Assembly (NCBI GenBank): GCA_040437565.1
Contig: JBDOQK010000027.1
Span: 186,001-250,000 of the forward strand
Source: Albugo candida
Lineage: Eukaryota > Oomycota > Peronosporomycetes > Albuginales
Direction of reading: 5' to 3'
Length of the DNA: 64,000 nt
Position numbers and translations under genes: made by a program
Part shown: piece after piece, positions 22,553 through 34,408 of the stretch
How positions within the stretch are numbered: position 1 is the first letter of the stretch
How the letters are laid out: every line of letters starts with the position of its first letter
Notes under the pieces: model-generated
What the model was told of the DNA's origin: nothing
Databases searched by the model: none
Seen by the model: only the letters and a program-made list of their open reading frames with translations

Positions 22553-24902
22553 ATGAACACATACAAAGACGAGAATAGAGAATACGCAAAAGGTATGTAG
22601 GCATACGATAAGACATTATGCAATGAGACTGGAGAATCACACATTAACGATAGAAACTCACAGATTTGATCGGATCGGCTGCCCAGAGACACGACACTAC
22701 CGTTTCCACTGTCTCTGAAATTGAGGATTATTGGTTTCATAACCAAACTGGAACCGAACACACAGATACAGATGCAGTGGTGAACTCAGCTTGCCGCGAT
22801 ATTGATAAGGAGATACAGGCTATTCGATCGCGCATGCTACGACTTCGTATTCTAAATGATCAAAAACGTAATAATGCTGTTATAAATGACGGTATATTGA
22901 GCAGAAGATTTACAGTGTCGAAAGAACATCCCAAGCAAGATGAAGAGTACCAAGTTACAAACACCAACTTGGTTGGACAGAGTGATCGACCGAATCCAAG
23001 CAAACAAAACAATAAAGTAGTGAGTACATCAGATGAAAAACAGGAGGGTGAAGAGAATGAAGTGGAGAATGCATTGAACAAGTGCGAGATGCTTCTCTCA
23101 CGAATCCGCTCACCTCGTGAGTTCATCATGTTCTTATTATCAATACGCCGATCACTGACAATGGATCTAATGTAGATGATATGGGCACACTTTCGAAGCC
23201 TTCAAACATAGAACGAAGCATAGAAGTACCCTCGGAACATTCATCAATTGGAAACGATGGTAATTTCGATTACGAATATGAAGAAGTGGAGCACTGCCTG
23301 ACACCACAAGTACATGCACTGGAAACAATGAGAAAATTATGCAGAAAAGAGACAAGGAACGAGATACAACTCCTCCGTCATGATCATATTTCAGCTGAGA
23401 AGGGCTTATTGCAAGAATTGCGTGTAAAGTACGAATCAAAACGAAAAATCCTGATACTTTCTCTAAAAAGACGGCTGGAAAAGGAAACAGCATCCAAGAT
23501 GGATGAGATGATCGCCAAACTTGAAATTGAGGAGCAGTCAGCTTTACAGAATCTCGAATTACAAATGCTGCATTCACAAGATGTAATTTTGCAAGACTTA
23601 ATGGTGAAGAGTAAGAAGAAATTACAAGACAAGCTGGAGTGCACACGAGCGCGTTTAGAGGCAGAAATTGCGTCTCGAAAATTTGCCACGAGTAAACAAT
23701 TTGAGCTAGAGCAACAGCAAAAGATCTCGATTCTGAAGGATGAAAGCATGCAAGAACTCCGTAGTTGGGAAGAAAAGTTGAGAGCAGAATTGGAGCAGAA
23801 AATGATCAATGAACGCGAACGAGAAGCGGAACTTATTCTACGTGATAATGAGGAGCGAGTACGTAACATACGACAAGAGGTCAAGAATCGCCATGAGCAA
23901 CGTCATACTTGCGAGATTGAGAAACTGAAGAAAGCACTAAATGCTGGCGTTCAGGCTCAGGTACAATCAATAAAGCAAAAGTACTCGGATGAACTTGTTT
24001 CAGAAATCGAAAAGATGAAGGAAGATCACGTTGATGCTCTCAAGATGAGACTGACTAACGTTGAGAATGCAGAACATGGAATCAAAGCTCAAAAGATCGC
24101 ACAGGTGAAAGAGGAATTGAGTTTAAAACAACGTCTTGCGGTAGAAGAGCTCGAACAACAGCTCAGAAATCGTCACAATCAGGAGCTGGAAGCATTCAAG
24201 ACAGAGTGGAGAGCAAAAACCAAAGAATTGATGGAAGAAAGACAGAAGCAAATGTTAACTTCACATGAGGAAGATCTTGCACGATTAAAACACTCACTGG
24301 AACAAGACTTTGCTGTGGAGCTGCATCAGCAAGAAATCAACCAGACTCAAGAGCTCCAGGAAAAATTGCAGCAATTGCATGAAAAAAACTGTGAGCAACT
24401 TCGAACCCGACTCAAGACAAAAAAGTCTCAAATCCAACAGATACACTCCGTCTTTCTCCAAGAAGCTAATAACTCTTACTCCATATCGACACACTGTAAT
24501 CCCAACACTATCTCTGGTGATGAGCCAGACTTTATCCACTCGCAAGACGCTTACAATCGGTTGAAACAGCTTCATTCCGAGCCGTCCAATGAAGAGCTTC
24601 AAAAATGCGTCGATTTGTTCTTGCATGAGTTTGAAGAGATTCTAGAGGAACATTCGATCATGATCGAGAAATTCACGGCCTCAACCCGCGTCTCACTGAT
24701 GATGAAAAAGCATTGTTTGATGATGGAACAGGAGCTTAACGCATTACGATCACAACAAACACAAACAAACCGATTGTTAGATCAGAAACAGAATGTCTGT
24801 AAAAAGCTTTACGACGCCAATGAAGCACTTCTACAACGCTTACAACTCGTGCCGCCGCAAAATGATGGTCATCGAGGAACAGTTGTCCGTGATAGCACAT
24901 GA
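22553..24902 (+). CDS. Long coiled-coil protein (centrosomal/basal-body-like)
   Basis: Three exons (22553-22592, 22664-23116, 23176-24902) join in phase to 739 residues; the first exon is only 40 nt (MNTYKDENREYAK). The donor gtatgt and acceptor cacag of intron 1 are strong. From about residue 230 to 620 the protein is an almost unbroken Glu/Lys/Gln-rich coiled coil (for example EEKLRAELEQKMINEREREA), with a less charged break (NNSYSISTHCNPNTISGDEP) and a second helical end. I recognise no catalytic domain. Proteins of this composition in oomycetes are often basal-body or cytoskeletal, but that is inference. It ends 105 bp before the RidA gene on the same strand. Confidence 0.75.
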
Positions 24903-25007
24903 TTGGCTATATAAGGAATAGTCGTGCTAGAAGATTGTGGCCACAAGCGATATCTTTTTTTCTAATATTTGCGTTGAACACTCTTAAAAATCATTCAAAT
25001 TGAAAGG

Positions 25008-25642
25008 ATGCTGAAAGCGTTTTCGAATCGTTTGTTGCAAACGACCACAAAACCTGGCGTTCGATTCGTGCACATCGAGAAACGTCTCAAGGAACTTGGA
25101 TACACACTTCCCCCTGCTCCGCAACCAAAAGGAAACTATCGCACATGTCTTCGTACTGGAAATACTCTCTATATAGGTATGCTTACGCGTTGGTTGATGT
25201 GATATTGTACTAGTGACTCATGGGATGTGGTGAAGCTGGTCACTTGCCTTTTCCTCCTAACGGGGGCGAGCTGATTTGCGGAAAGGTTGGCAAAGAAATA
25301 TCTCCTGAGCAAGGATACAAGGCGGCTCAATATGTGGCACTAAATCTCATCGCCACTATCAAAGGTGATATTGATTCGCAAATATGTTTGCTTGCTAATT
25401 TCAATTGTACTGTTATAGAACAAGTTGGGGACCTGGATAAAGTCAAGCAAGTCATCAGATTGGGCGGCTTTGTAAACTGCGTTGATGGCTACACTGCGTT
25501 ACCCGGCATCATCAATGGCGCCTCTGATCTGTTTTGTGAGGTCTTTGGTGACAAAGGACTGCACGCACGTTTGGCTGTTGGAAACAATGCTCTTCCTTTC
25601 AACATCCCGGTTGAAATTGAAGCTATCGTTGAGGTAGAATAG
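25008..25642 (+). CDS. RidA/YjgF-family protein, probably mitochondrial
   Basis: Two exons (25008-25176, 25236-25642) give exactly 191 residues. The intron falls inside the family motif NTLYIAGHLPF, which is rebuilt across it. Further RidA signatures are YKAAQYVALNLIATIKGDID, VKQVIRLGGFVNCVDGY and GLHARLAVGNNALPFNIPVE, which contains the conserved Arg that binds the imine/carboxylate. RidA enzymes deaminate reactive 2-aminoacrylate and other enamines made by PLP enzymes. The 25-residue extension MLKAFSNRLLQTTTKPGVRF has an amphipathic basic character that suits a mitochondrial presequence; this is a guess. The length is nearer the longer RidA subgroup than the 130-residue bacterial form. Confidence 0.88.
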
Positions 25643-25731
25643 CTGCAAGCATTAATATCTATCATAATGCAAAAAGCTTCTTTCAGTACTTGTCTACAAT
25701 ACTGTAAACGCTCGGTTAATTCCGCTTTATA

Positions 25732-25971
25732 ATGACACGGAATGCAATCGCGTTGCGACCGATTTTACAAAAACTGATTCCAGTTTGCTTTGTTACTGGT
25801 GCTGCGATCGAGCTGTTTATGGTCAAGACCGGATTCTGTAAGCAGATTTCTTACTATCGTTTCCCATTTCTCAGTTAACATTGCGTAGATGAGATTGTGA
25901 CTAATGCAGAAGCGGAGAGGCGCTTACAATTTGAGAGGATGAGAGCAAACGATATTGCAAAGAGAAAATGA
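25732..25971 (+). CDS. SMIM4-like mitochondrial microprotein (62 residues)
   Basis: Two exons, 25732-25837 and 25889-25971, join in phase (donor gtaagc, acceptor gcgtag) to 62 residues plus stop. The N-terminal half contains one hydrophobic segment (LIPVCFVTGAAIELFMVKTG) followed by FYEIV and a charged tail (AEAERRLQFERMRANDIAKR). The pattern P..F..G..E..M.K...Y........ER resembles SMIM4/UPF0640 inner-membrane microproteins, which act in complex III assembly in animals. The similarity is short, so I give moderate confidence for the family and good confidence that the gene is real, because splice sites, phase and start all agree. It lies 40 bp from the 3' end of the convergent HAD gene. Confidence 0.65.
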
Positions 25972-26011
25972 CGTCATTTTTGAATCACTAATGCAGACAT
26001 TAAATATCGAT

Positions 26012-27139
26012 TTAAGCACTTTGCCCCCCTGCTGCGGTTTCTGTATTGCCATTTTGGATGCGTGTCAAAATCAACTCAATCTTTGGAACGTGACGAGAAC
26101 GGGACGCATTAGATGGTTCATGAGCATACTCTGTGGAGATCTTGGATATGGTGGCTTTCTTCTCCAAGCGTACAAGTTCGGCAGCTTGAATTGCTGTTGA
26201 TATTGCTTCATATGTTGCCTGCATTCGAATACTCTTCCGGTGATGCGCATCAAATTTGTTGGTGATGTAATGCGCGTAGAATCCTATAAAAAAATTAGTG
26301 AGCTTGCGCTTCGATTGATGAAATCATTCCATTACCTGCGGGCTTTTTGCGAGACACGGTGACCAAATCATCTTCAAAGCGGGAAAGCTTCGGCGCTGGT
26401 CGTACGTTATCCGAACGGGTTATGCCGAGTTCGTCGACAATGCTTCGTAGCACAGCTTCCATTTCAGACCAACTCGAGACTCTGGTCACGTCGGAATCTT
26501 CAGCTACGCCATTCCAGGGAACATGATTCAATGATACAGAGAATTTGATTTTCCCTCCAGCAGGTAGAAGTGATGCATCGGAACCAACTGCGACTTGAAC
26601 TTTTGCTTTTTCATACATTTCTCGCTTCTTTTCCAATATGCCGCTTTTGTCTTCAAAGTCGACAAACATAAGCCTGTCAAACACCATATCAAAGTTTTCG
26701 TCCAGCCATTCTCTCGTCAATTTTTCCATCGTACGCGGTCTCTTCGTGACTGCAATCATCTTGAAGTATGGCCGAAACTTCTTCAGTACTTCTCGAGCGC
26801 TCCCCATCGCACGCAAATCATGGGAGAATTCCTGTGATTTATAATACCGTTCCATTTTCTCTTTTGTGCTCGCTGATGTACCTCCCCAAACATTTTCAAA
26901 TGCATCCGTCGTGAAATCATTCCTAGAGAGCTAGAAACACGACAGTAACATGAGTAAGAGTAGAGATGGCGGTTGAAGTTGCAATCATTTCATCACTTTG
27001 TCGTGAAAAATCGATCCATTTGGATCATAAAACTAGTGCCTACCTGCTGATCATGGTTCTTGTTGTGCCATAGAACGAGAGATTCTAGAAAATCGGTAAG
27101 CGAATGTTCAACATCCACAGCAAGTACAGCGCGCTCCAT
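26012..27139 (-). CDS. HAD-superfamily phosphatase-like protein
   Basis: Three exons (27139-27044, 26930-26336, 26283-26012) sum to 963 nt, 320 residues. It begins MERAVLAVDVEHSLTDFLES and contains LSRNDFTTDAFENVWGG, REVLKKFRPYFKMIAVTKRP and WLDENFDMVFDRLMFVDFED, the layout of HAD 5'-nucleotidase-like proteins (motif I, cap, motif II). HAD motif I is normally DxDx[TV]; here it reads DVEHS, and the final acidic pair expected near the end of the domain reads GSD. Activity may therefore be altered or lost. The C-terminal exon adds a helical basic tail (TYEAISTAIQAAELVRLEKK) not found in the core family. It is divergent from the PX-domain gene, whose start lies in the adjoining gap. Confidence 0.7.
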
Positions 27140-27188
27140 GAGATCGAAAGAATTGAAAACCTAGGAAAACTAATAAACGATCTGATCT

Positions 27189-27288
27189 NNNNNNNNNNNN
27201 NNNNNNNNNNNNNNNNNNNNNNNNNNNNNNNNNNNNNNNNNNNNNNNNNNNNNNNNNNNNNNNNNNNNNNNNNNNNNNNNNNNNNNNN
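27189..27288. other. 100-N gap without visible duplicated flank
   Basis: The flanks do not repeat one another. The gap hides the 5' end of the PX-domain gene and most of the divergent promoter. Confidence 0.9.
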
Positions 27289-28809
27289 CGAAACCGTGGG
27301 CGATCACACTGAATACATCATTCAGGTAAATTGCTCACTTATTATCGAACGCATAAAATTACTGCATGTTTTATCTAGATCAACTGTCAAATGGGAAGCT
27401 GGATGATATCGAGACGCTTTAGTGATTTTGATCATCTTCATGCGCGATTAAATCGTCGATTTGGAGACCTCATTGAAGCGAAGCTCCCAGAAAAGCAATG
27501 GTTTGGAAGGTAAGTACTGCTCCGTTAAATTGAAAATCGCACAAATCCATGATTATAATCCTGATGGAACCCGCCTGATTTATTGTGGCTCCTACTTTTG
27601 ATGTGACGCTCAACAACGCTGGTTGAGTTGAATTGATAATTTCGCATAAGTTTTGGTGGTTTATTTTGTATTTCTTGAAGAAGAAGAGCACAATGGATGC
27701 TGACCTCAAAAGCGGCAGATGACAGTGTGATGTATCTACATCACAAAAATCACTTGATCTTATCTGAAACCTTACTAATAAGCCAGAATGCCGAATGCTA
27801 TACGAAGAGATCGTTCTTACTCCCAGCTGCACGTCACGTCGCTGTAGGAAAGTCACGAGGATCCTGGTGGTAAGAATACTATATATTCTGATGTTCCATC
27901 CATGAGATTTTGCTGGCGATTTTTATGAGTGGTGTCCACTAGACGCAACATGCACACTATAATTCTCGCTTTGTAGATTTGATTCTCAATTTCTGGCCAA
28001 GAGGAAGGAAAAGCTGCAGCAATATCTTGGTACCACGCTCTTGTATACCGATGCTTTATTGCCTCACCGCAGCTGTATCTGTTCTGCCTCAAGCGAAACT
28101 TTTGAATGTACCTGGAATTCTGGATGATGTTTCTTTATGTCGATTCTTGGACGTCGAAAAGCATCTGGATCCGAATGGAGAACTTGTCTTGGGACTTGAA
28201 ACACGTAGCAGCGGAGGTGGCAATGCGTGTAGATCCAGCGGATTTCCAATAAACAGAAATGGTATTTTCACGGAGCAAGACAGGCTGAATGCAATCGTGG
28301 ATCATGCAGCTCATGCCTTTATTGATATCAATCAAGTTTCAGAACCACTCGAAGCAGAACAAGTTCGGCAACGCAGAAGCGAGATATTCAATATCGCCCA
28401 TACGTCATCTAACGAGCAGAAAATCAGCGAACACTTTACATCTACTCTGCAGAATTTCGCCGTATGCGTTCCAGCAGCTGATAATATTCTCACTGAGGCA
28501 AAGCTATTGTCCTACTTGGAGGCGTCAGATGATGCTTCTCTACCAGAAAATTCGGCGGATCAGCGCATGGAAATACTATCATTTGAACAACAGAGAGAAC
28601 TTATCGAAACTTGTAGAACCCAAGTGGAAGCTGCTGTGAACAAGAAGCTAGACGCAAAAGCAATTGACGTGGTAGTTGTTATTGACACATTGACACTACC
28701 TTCGGATTCATCAGAAGTCGATAAAAACACGACTTTGGCAGCAGCTCGCTCCTTAACGACACAGTCTAATGCAAGGATGAACAATCCGACGGAAGAATTC
28801 ACAGATTAG
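27289..28809 (+). CDS. PX (phox homology) domain protein, 5' end in gap
   Basis: Exons seen are 27289-27325, 27379-27509, 27977-28029 and 28073-28809, all in phase. The first three build a PX domain: HTEYIIQINCQMGSWMISRR, with the phosphoinositide-contact motif RRFSDFDHLH, then LPEKQWFGRFDSQFLAKRKE, the normal proline-containing membrane loop and helix. PX domains bind PI3P on endosomes. The rest, about 245 residues, is acidic and probably disordered or helical (DADTEEAM-like composition is absent; instead SFEQQRELIETCRTQVEAAV). No second domain is recognised. Intron 2 (27510-27976, 467 nt) is far longer than the 50-70 nt norm. The N-terminus is lost in the gap. Confidence 0.8.
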
Positions 28810-29144
28810 AGCGATGCAGGAAGGAAAAAGAGCGGTAATCAACATCCATGTTGTTCACCTTCTAATGTTATATATGAGGCCACATCTTCGTCCGACACTT
28901 TCCGAAAAAATTGAATTATCCTCCTGTAGCTATCATACAGATAGCTCAATGCTGAAGCGAGGTTGATTTGAGCTTTTGACATGGTAACGGATGCTATAAT
29001 CGAGGTCTTCGTCAGTAGCTCACAGCCAATTTAGAGACATAGTGTCAACTGTTGTGTCTTTCGGTTCATCGAACTGATCCAACACATTCCGTCACTTGAA
29101 GCTCAAACGATGTCGACCAACTAAAGAGGATGTCTTGGATCATC
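28810..29144. other. Intergenic, convergent ends
   Basis: Between the ends of the PX and RING genes. I see no gene or repeat; it should contain both 3' untranslated regions. Confidence 0.4.
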
Positions 29145-31158
29145 TCATATTCTCATGATGCGCTCCTTCCTGGTAAAAGGCTCATATCGTACCATTTCGC
29201 GATCCCAGGGGCATATCTTTGACCTCGAATCCCGCAAGTTCACATCGTCCGCATCTGACAAGCGATACCAGCAAGTTTGGCACACTTCGTGACGACAGGG
29301 CATCATACATACGCTTACAGTGTTGTCACAGCACAATTCGCAAATTCGAGGTTGCTCTTGTACTGAAGAAGCTGCTGAAGCCTCCTGTTTCGTTCCAGCT
29401 ATATCACCCAAAATTAGACTCGCTTCGGGAAGAATGATCTGGTTTCCGATGCTTAAACGACGCTTTTTCTGCTTCTGCTGTCTGATTGAACAAACGTGGG
29501 CATCATCGGCATTCGACGTTGATTCTTGAGAAGCCACAGCTCCAGCTTCTGGGTTGATCCTGGCAATATGTCTCAAGCTATCCATCCAGGAGCGATGAGC
29601 TGTTTCGAAAGCATCAGAGAGGACAGGTTTGAAATGCTGAATTGCCTTCCTCTTTTGCTCATCATCAGTGAAGGAGATATACTCTGAGATATCATTCGCT
29701 TTAGAAAGATCTGCAACAATTCGTCAATGTGCAGCCTTTCTGATCTCACAACATCGTCTTACCTGCATGAAACGACTGAACGAATTCCTTGTCGATGATT
29801 GAGCTCTCTTTCGGCAGTATGAAAGGCGTCAATGGCACAAAGGTTTTGGTTTTGTCCAAATCGACTTGGCATGTGAAAATATCTTGATTTATCGTAATTC
29901 TTTCGCAACTTTTGAGGTAGCGATCTCGATAATCCTCGACAGATATCTCCTCACCCGAAATTGTGTCGATGTAGCAAAGTTTTTTTGTACCTTTTGCAAC
30001 GCACTTTGCATTGGTTTCTCGTTCTCTTACAAGGTCGGCAGCGGTCCAAGACTTTGTCATTTCATCGACAGTTGTCGACAACCATTGTAAGATACTTTGG
30101 CGATGTTCTGGATCGGTAGAAAAATCCGGGTACGAGGTTTTCGTTGGTCCAATACTATATCCCGTTTTTTTGTGAATCTACAAATGACGTTAACACCTTT
30201 TCGAAGATCAGGATGGATTTCTATCAACCTGATCTGCTAATCTCATTGCTTCCTCTGTGTCCGCATCCAAGTCGAGATATTGCCGAATCAAGTCTCTGCA
30301 ATCGTCATCGAGTTCTTGAGATGAGTAATCGGGGACCTCGAACGATTCTGTGACGTCAGATTGGTCGCGAGCACAGATCAACTCTTGATTGCTGGTGTCT
30401 CCCTCACTTTTTAAATCGCTTGACTCGCATGTGAAATCCACACTTGCGTCCGCAGAAGTTGTATGCTGTGCAAAGGCTAGTACCTTTTGTGTTTTTTGGA
30501 TAGTATCAATCACTTCATCTCGACTACTAGCCCGATAAAGCGGTCCTACACATTAGACATAGGCAGAGTCATTATCACAAAAGATTCCCTCGAGAGCCTC
30601 AATCAAACCTGGCATGAAAAAACATTCCAAAATATGGCCGCTCTTGAGCTGGAAACAAGCTCCATGGACAGACTCATTGATCGCCGCAGGTTTCACGATT
30701 TCAATATCTTCCAAGGAGAAAGCAAGCAGCAGATAGTAATCTTCAATAGTGTTAGATGCGTCTCTATCATCAAAAGATCGAGATGCCATCAGAATCTCAT
30801 GAATTTGTTGTCGTTTGTCGCTATCCGAGTTGATCTTTTGTCTGTAAACGAGTGAGTCGCTGCGATTTTCGGTGGATGCGTACAAAAAAAAATCTCCAAA
30901 TCCACTACCAATGAGAGCCCGATTAAATTTTGCAAGAACGTGATGATGCACATCCGCTGCGCGATGCTCGTACAGCCGTCGCAATGCGCTGTCTTGAACG
31001 ACATACTGACTGATTGCCACTGTATTAAGGCTTTCAGATACGACTGAGTTCATGGTCGCCGATGATGTACATTTGTTATCTTTGTCGGAAGAGCCTGATA
31101 CACCATTAAACAGTGTGAAATAAGACCCAAAGCCATAGCAATCGTCGTCTTCGTCCAT
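29145..31158 (-). CDS. RING-type zinc-finger protein (putative E3 ubiquitin ligase)
   Basis: Four exons (31158-30609, 30545-30229, 30177-29763, 29710-29145) sum to exactly 616 codons (615 residues). The start MDEDDDCYGFGSYFTLFNG is the first ATG in the open frame. The C-terminal RING reads CELCCDNTVSVCMMPCRHEV, then CQTCW and CPWDR, giving a Cys/His set of the C3HC4 kind with the usual CxxC...CxH spacing. Upstream regions are acidic (SSQELDDDCRDLIRQYLDLD) and helical, without other recognised domains. An E3 role in ubiquitin transfer follows from the family; substrate unknown. The intron at 30608-30546 is the one join that depends on a weaker donor (gtttga). Confidence 0.78.
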
Positions 31159-32755
31159 AGCTCGGAGATCGCAATCGTACTTGACAGAAAGTTTAAAGTA
31201 CACAATCGCAGAATGGATTGTGAATCTGTGAATCCGCGAATCACCTCTGACAAATGCAGAATTATCGAAAGAGACGACAGAAGTACACGCTTTTTGCTGT
31301 GAATAATCAATCAGTCTATTGATATAAATGAGCTTATCAGTGAATTACTGATAGAGAAAGTAGTATCTAAACAGAGGTAGTCGCGTGAAGATCTGAGTTC
31401 AAACTCTTGTGCATCGGAAAAGATTGGTGAGGTGTGAGTTCTGGCGTGTATAGCTCAACTCAATGTGCATCGTTGACGTATTGGAACACGCACGACAATT
31501 CTTTGTTGGTTGGGATCATAGAACTGGGGTGAGCCTCGTCGTTTGCGTTACGGGTCCGCACCGCGTTGCAGGTAATCACGCTTGAACCTGAAGGAATGAA
31601 TATGCGACGCGGACAACTCCGCCAGATTAGCCAGACTTCCTCCATGCTATCTGGCGCAAAGGGAAGGGTGATATTATCTATGAAGTTTAATCACTCCTCT
31701 GCGTGATGTAAGACCAACTTTATACTAGCAAGTGAACGAAGCAGCGAATGCACTACATTAGAGCGACCCTATCTGTACGTTTCGTCAATCTCAATTGCAA
31801 GAAAAGGACCAAAGCTTGCTCTCTGGCAAGCTTTGCATGAATCATCGATTACTAAGTTGGCTCGGAGTACATGCTTTATGTACATGATGACAATTCAAAT
31901 CCAAGTGCTCATTGAGACAATGATCCGGCATGGAAAGAGTGAAATCGCTGGAGTCAAGCTGAAGACATTCCGTCCACCACTTGTTTACTTGGTTGTGAGG
32001 AAGGGGAATGTATCGAGCGAATTTTTAAATTAGCACGAATAATTGAATTCAATTCGAACAAGAGCTTGCATGTTGTGACAGGATTGAGTGGGAAATTCCA
32101 AAAAAAGGAATGCGCAATGAGCAGTCTTCAGGAAGCAACAGAAGTAGCACCAGACATAGGATTTATGGATGGATATTACTAGTCTACGAACGATCACAAT
32201 TGTCGAGTCAACACTTCATCAGCGCACTTTGAATACTTGTATTTGCTCACCAGGGCTGCTTGTTCACAATGGCGACTACCTTCCAAACGCATCACAAACA
32301 TCATCCGACAAGTAATTTTTAATGTTATCGCTATTTGAGTCGTGTCACATGGTTTCAATTCAGTTGTGCGGAACACTGACGCGTTTCAATTGAAGCGTAT
32401 AATGCGTCAAGTTTTCTTCTATCCTCAAGTCCAAGACAATCCACGATTGAAATCGAACATGCTCTTCGTACCAACAGATGCATTCATGATTCTTTTCGAA
32501 ACATACACCATCGCAGCTTTTATTAAGAACCTCGTCGAAATACGTATCGGCCGGTGTAATGTGCATCTGTAGCAGCGCCTGCTGAAATGTCTCTTATGCC
32601 CTTCATATAAGACCAGGTGTTCTGAACAAAATGAAGCAATAATACATAATGCATGCACATCATTAACCCAGTTGAGGTAAATACTTTTACATAGCAATCA
32701 CTTACCACTTATCGCTGGATTCCTACAAATTCCGCATCGCATTCAGTGAAATTGG
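31159..32755. other. Gene-free spacer upstream of POLD2 and RING genes
   Basis: A 1.6-kb divergent intergenic region. Open frames are short and overlap on both strands. I see no transposase, LTR or RNA gene. It separates two divergent starts and so contains both promoters. Confidence 0.4.
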
Positions 32756-34408
32756 ATGGACAGCCAAAGCGAGAACGTAATATTAACCAATCTACCGTCA
32801 GCATCACGGGATAATAAGTGGAAATGACAAAGAAGGTCGCCCACATTTTCATTGTTGTCTTGTGCCATTTAAGCAATCTCTACCACTTATAGGAACGCCA
32901 ACAAGTAGACTATACTCCACTTTATCAGGTACATTGGCTTATTTATCAATTCCGCTCATTTTCACACCACTTTGAGCAGCGATTTGTGTACAAGAAAAAA
33001 AGCTATACACAGCAATATTCTCATCTTTATGTGAATCGTTTGCTCGTACTGCGTAATCGGCTTACACAAAAAATCTCTTCTGAAAGCACTAACGTCCCAT
33101 TACTACCGAGAATAATCGATTTACAAGCAGGCGTCAGATGCATTATTACGGGCACTGTGCTCAAAGTCCTAAAGAATAAGCCTCGTCTGTTCGAAGCTCT
33201 TATCAGCAGTGAACAATCCATTGATTCTTTTCTCAATGTCGGTAAATTAGCTTCGAACCAAGGTGAGGATCAGATCATACTTGAGGACGACAGCGGCCGG
33301 GTGGAACTGTCTGGCGATATGTTTGATCCAGACGTCTTAGTGACCGGAGTTGTGCTAGCAGTAGAAGGTCATCTGGGTGACGATGTCCCGGGATTCCAGG
33401 TTCAGCAAGTTTTTTATCCTTGCACGAAGCCGCAAAAGCCGCTCGTACAATGCACAAAATCAAAATATGTCGCATTGGTATCGGGTCTTTCTATAGGATC
33501 AGGAAGTACTTCTGTGCATCCAATACGAACGCAACTTTTGTTCGATTATCTTTCAGGACGTATCGGCACCGATGAGGAGCTAATATTTGTATCGAGTATA
33601 GTCCAAACAATCATTGTGGGAGATTCTATCTCATCTGGCCCATCGGCTGATTCTGTACGTCGCAATCCGTCTGAATCACCAACTTGCGTTACCACGTCTT
33701 CCTCGTTCGATCACAAGAAACATAAAAAAGTATCTCAAGTTCAGGAATACGAGGTAGCAGCAACTCCACTGCGGGAATTTGACCAGCTTCTCGCCACATT
33801 AGTTTCCACAATGCGCGTCGATCTTATGCCTGGTCACTCAGATCCTTCCAACTACTCGCTCCCACAGCAAGCATTCCACGAATGTCTATTTCCAAATGCG
33901 TGTTCCTATAGCTCCTTAAGGCTTGTCACCAATCCGTACGATGCAGAAATAGGCAACATTCGGTTTTTGGGACACGCAGGCCAGCCGTTAGAAAGCATTA
34001 TACAAAGTACGGGAAGCAGATCACAGGATCCGGATACCTCCAACAAGAATAGAGTCACCAAGGACAATGCACTCAATTGCTTAGAGCGCTGTCTATTGTG
34101 GAACCACATCGCTCCTACAGCTCCAGATATGCTTTCGTGCTTTCCAGCCGCTGACGAAGACCCCTTTATCATCGATGAAATGCCGCACGTTTTCTTTGCC
34201 GGTAACCAAAAACATTTTGAAACTCGAATGTGGAATGGTAAATACTTCTGGTATTACAGTGTCCTCACTATCTCATTTGTTTCAATCAGGCGCTGGGAAT
34301 GATAGTGGTGTGCGAATTATCTCTGTACCGTGTTTCAGTGAGAGTGGCAAGATCGTCCTCGTAGATCTGCAGGATTTATCGTGTTTCCCGATTACGATTC
34401 AGGCTTGA
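32756..34408 (+). CDS. POLD2: DNA polymerase delta small subunit (POLD2/Cdc1 homologue)
   Basis: Three exons (32756-32776, 32893-34237, 34290-34408) sum to 495 codons, 494 residues; the first exon encodes only MDSQSEN. The N-terminal region QQYSHLYVNRLLVLRNRL and the OB-fold with EDDSGRVELSGD match POLD2. The calcineurin-like inactive phosphoesterase part contains the family signatures VDLMPGHSDPSNYSLPQQAF, VTNPYDAEIGNIRFLGHAGQ, WNHIAPTAPDMLSCFPAADE and DPFIIDEMPHVFFAGNQKHF. It holds the catalytic subunit and links to PCNA in the replisome. The final exon gives RIISVPCFSESGKIVLVDL, the usual C-terminus. A repeated 3' part after the gap (34572-34955) is an assembly duplicate, not a second gene. 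It is convergent with CLN3. Confidence 0.93.

Noticed and set aside
31371-31420. tRNA-like T-arm (gagttcaaactc)
   Set aside because: The stem is only three or four base pairs and no matching acceptor, D or anticodon arms can be drawn around it.
31833-32033. Faint resemblance to an Argonaute/Piwi segment (PPLVYLVVRKGN)
   Set aside because: Only about ten residues fit, the catalytic DDH context is absent, and neighbouring frames give nothing consistent.
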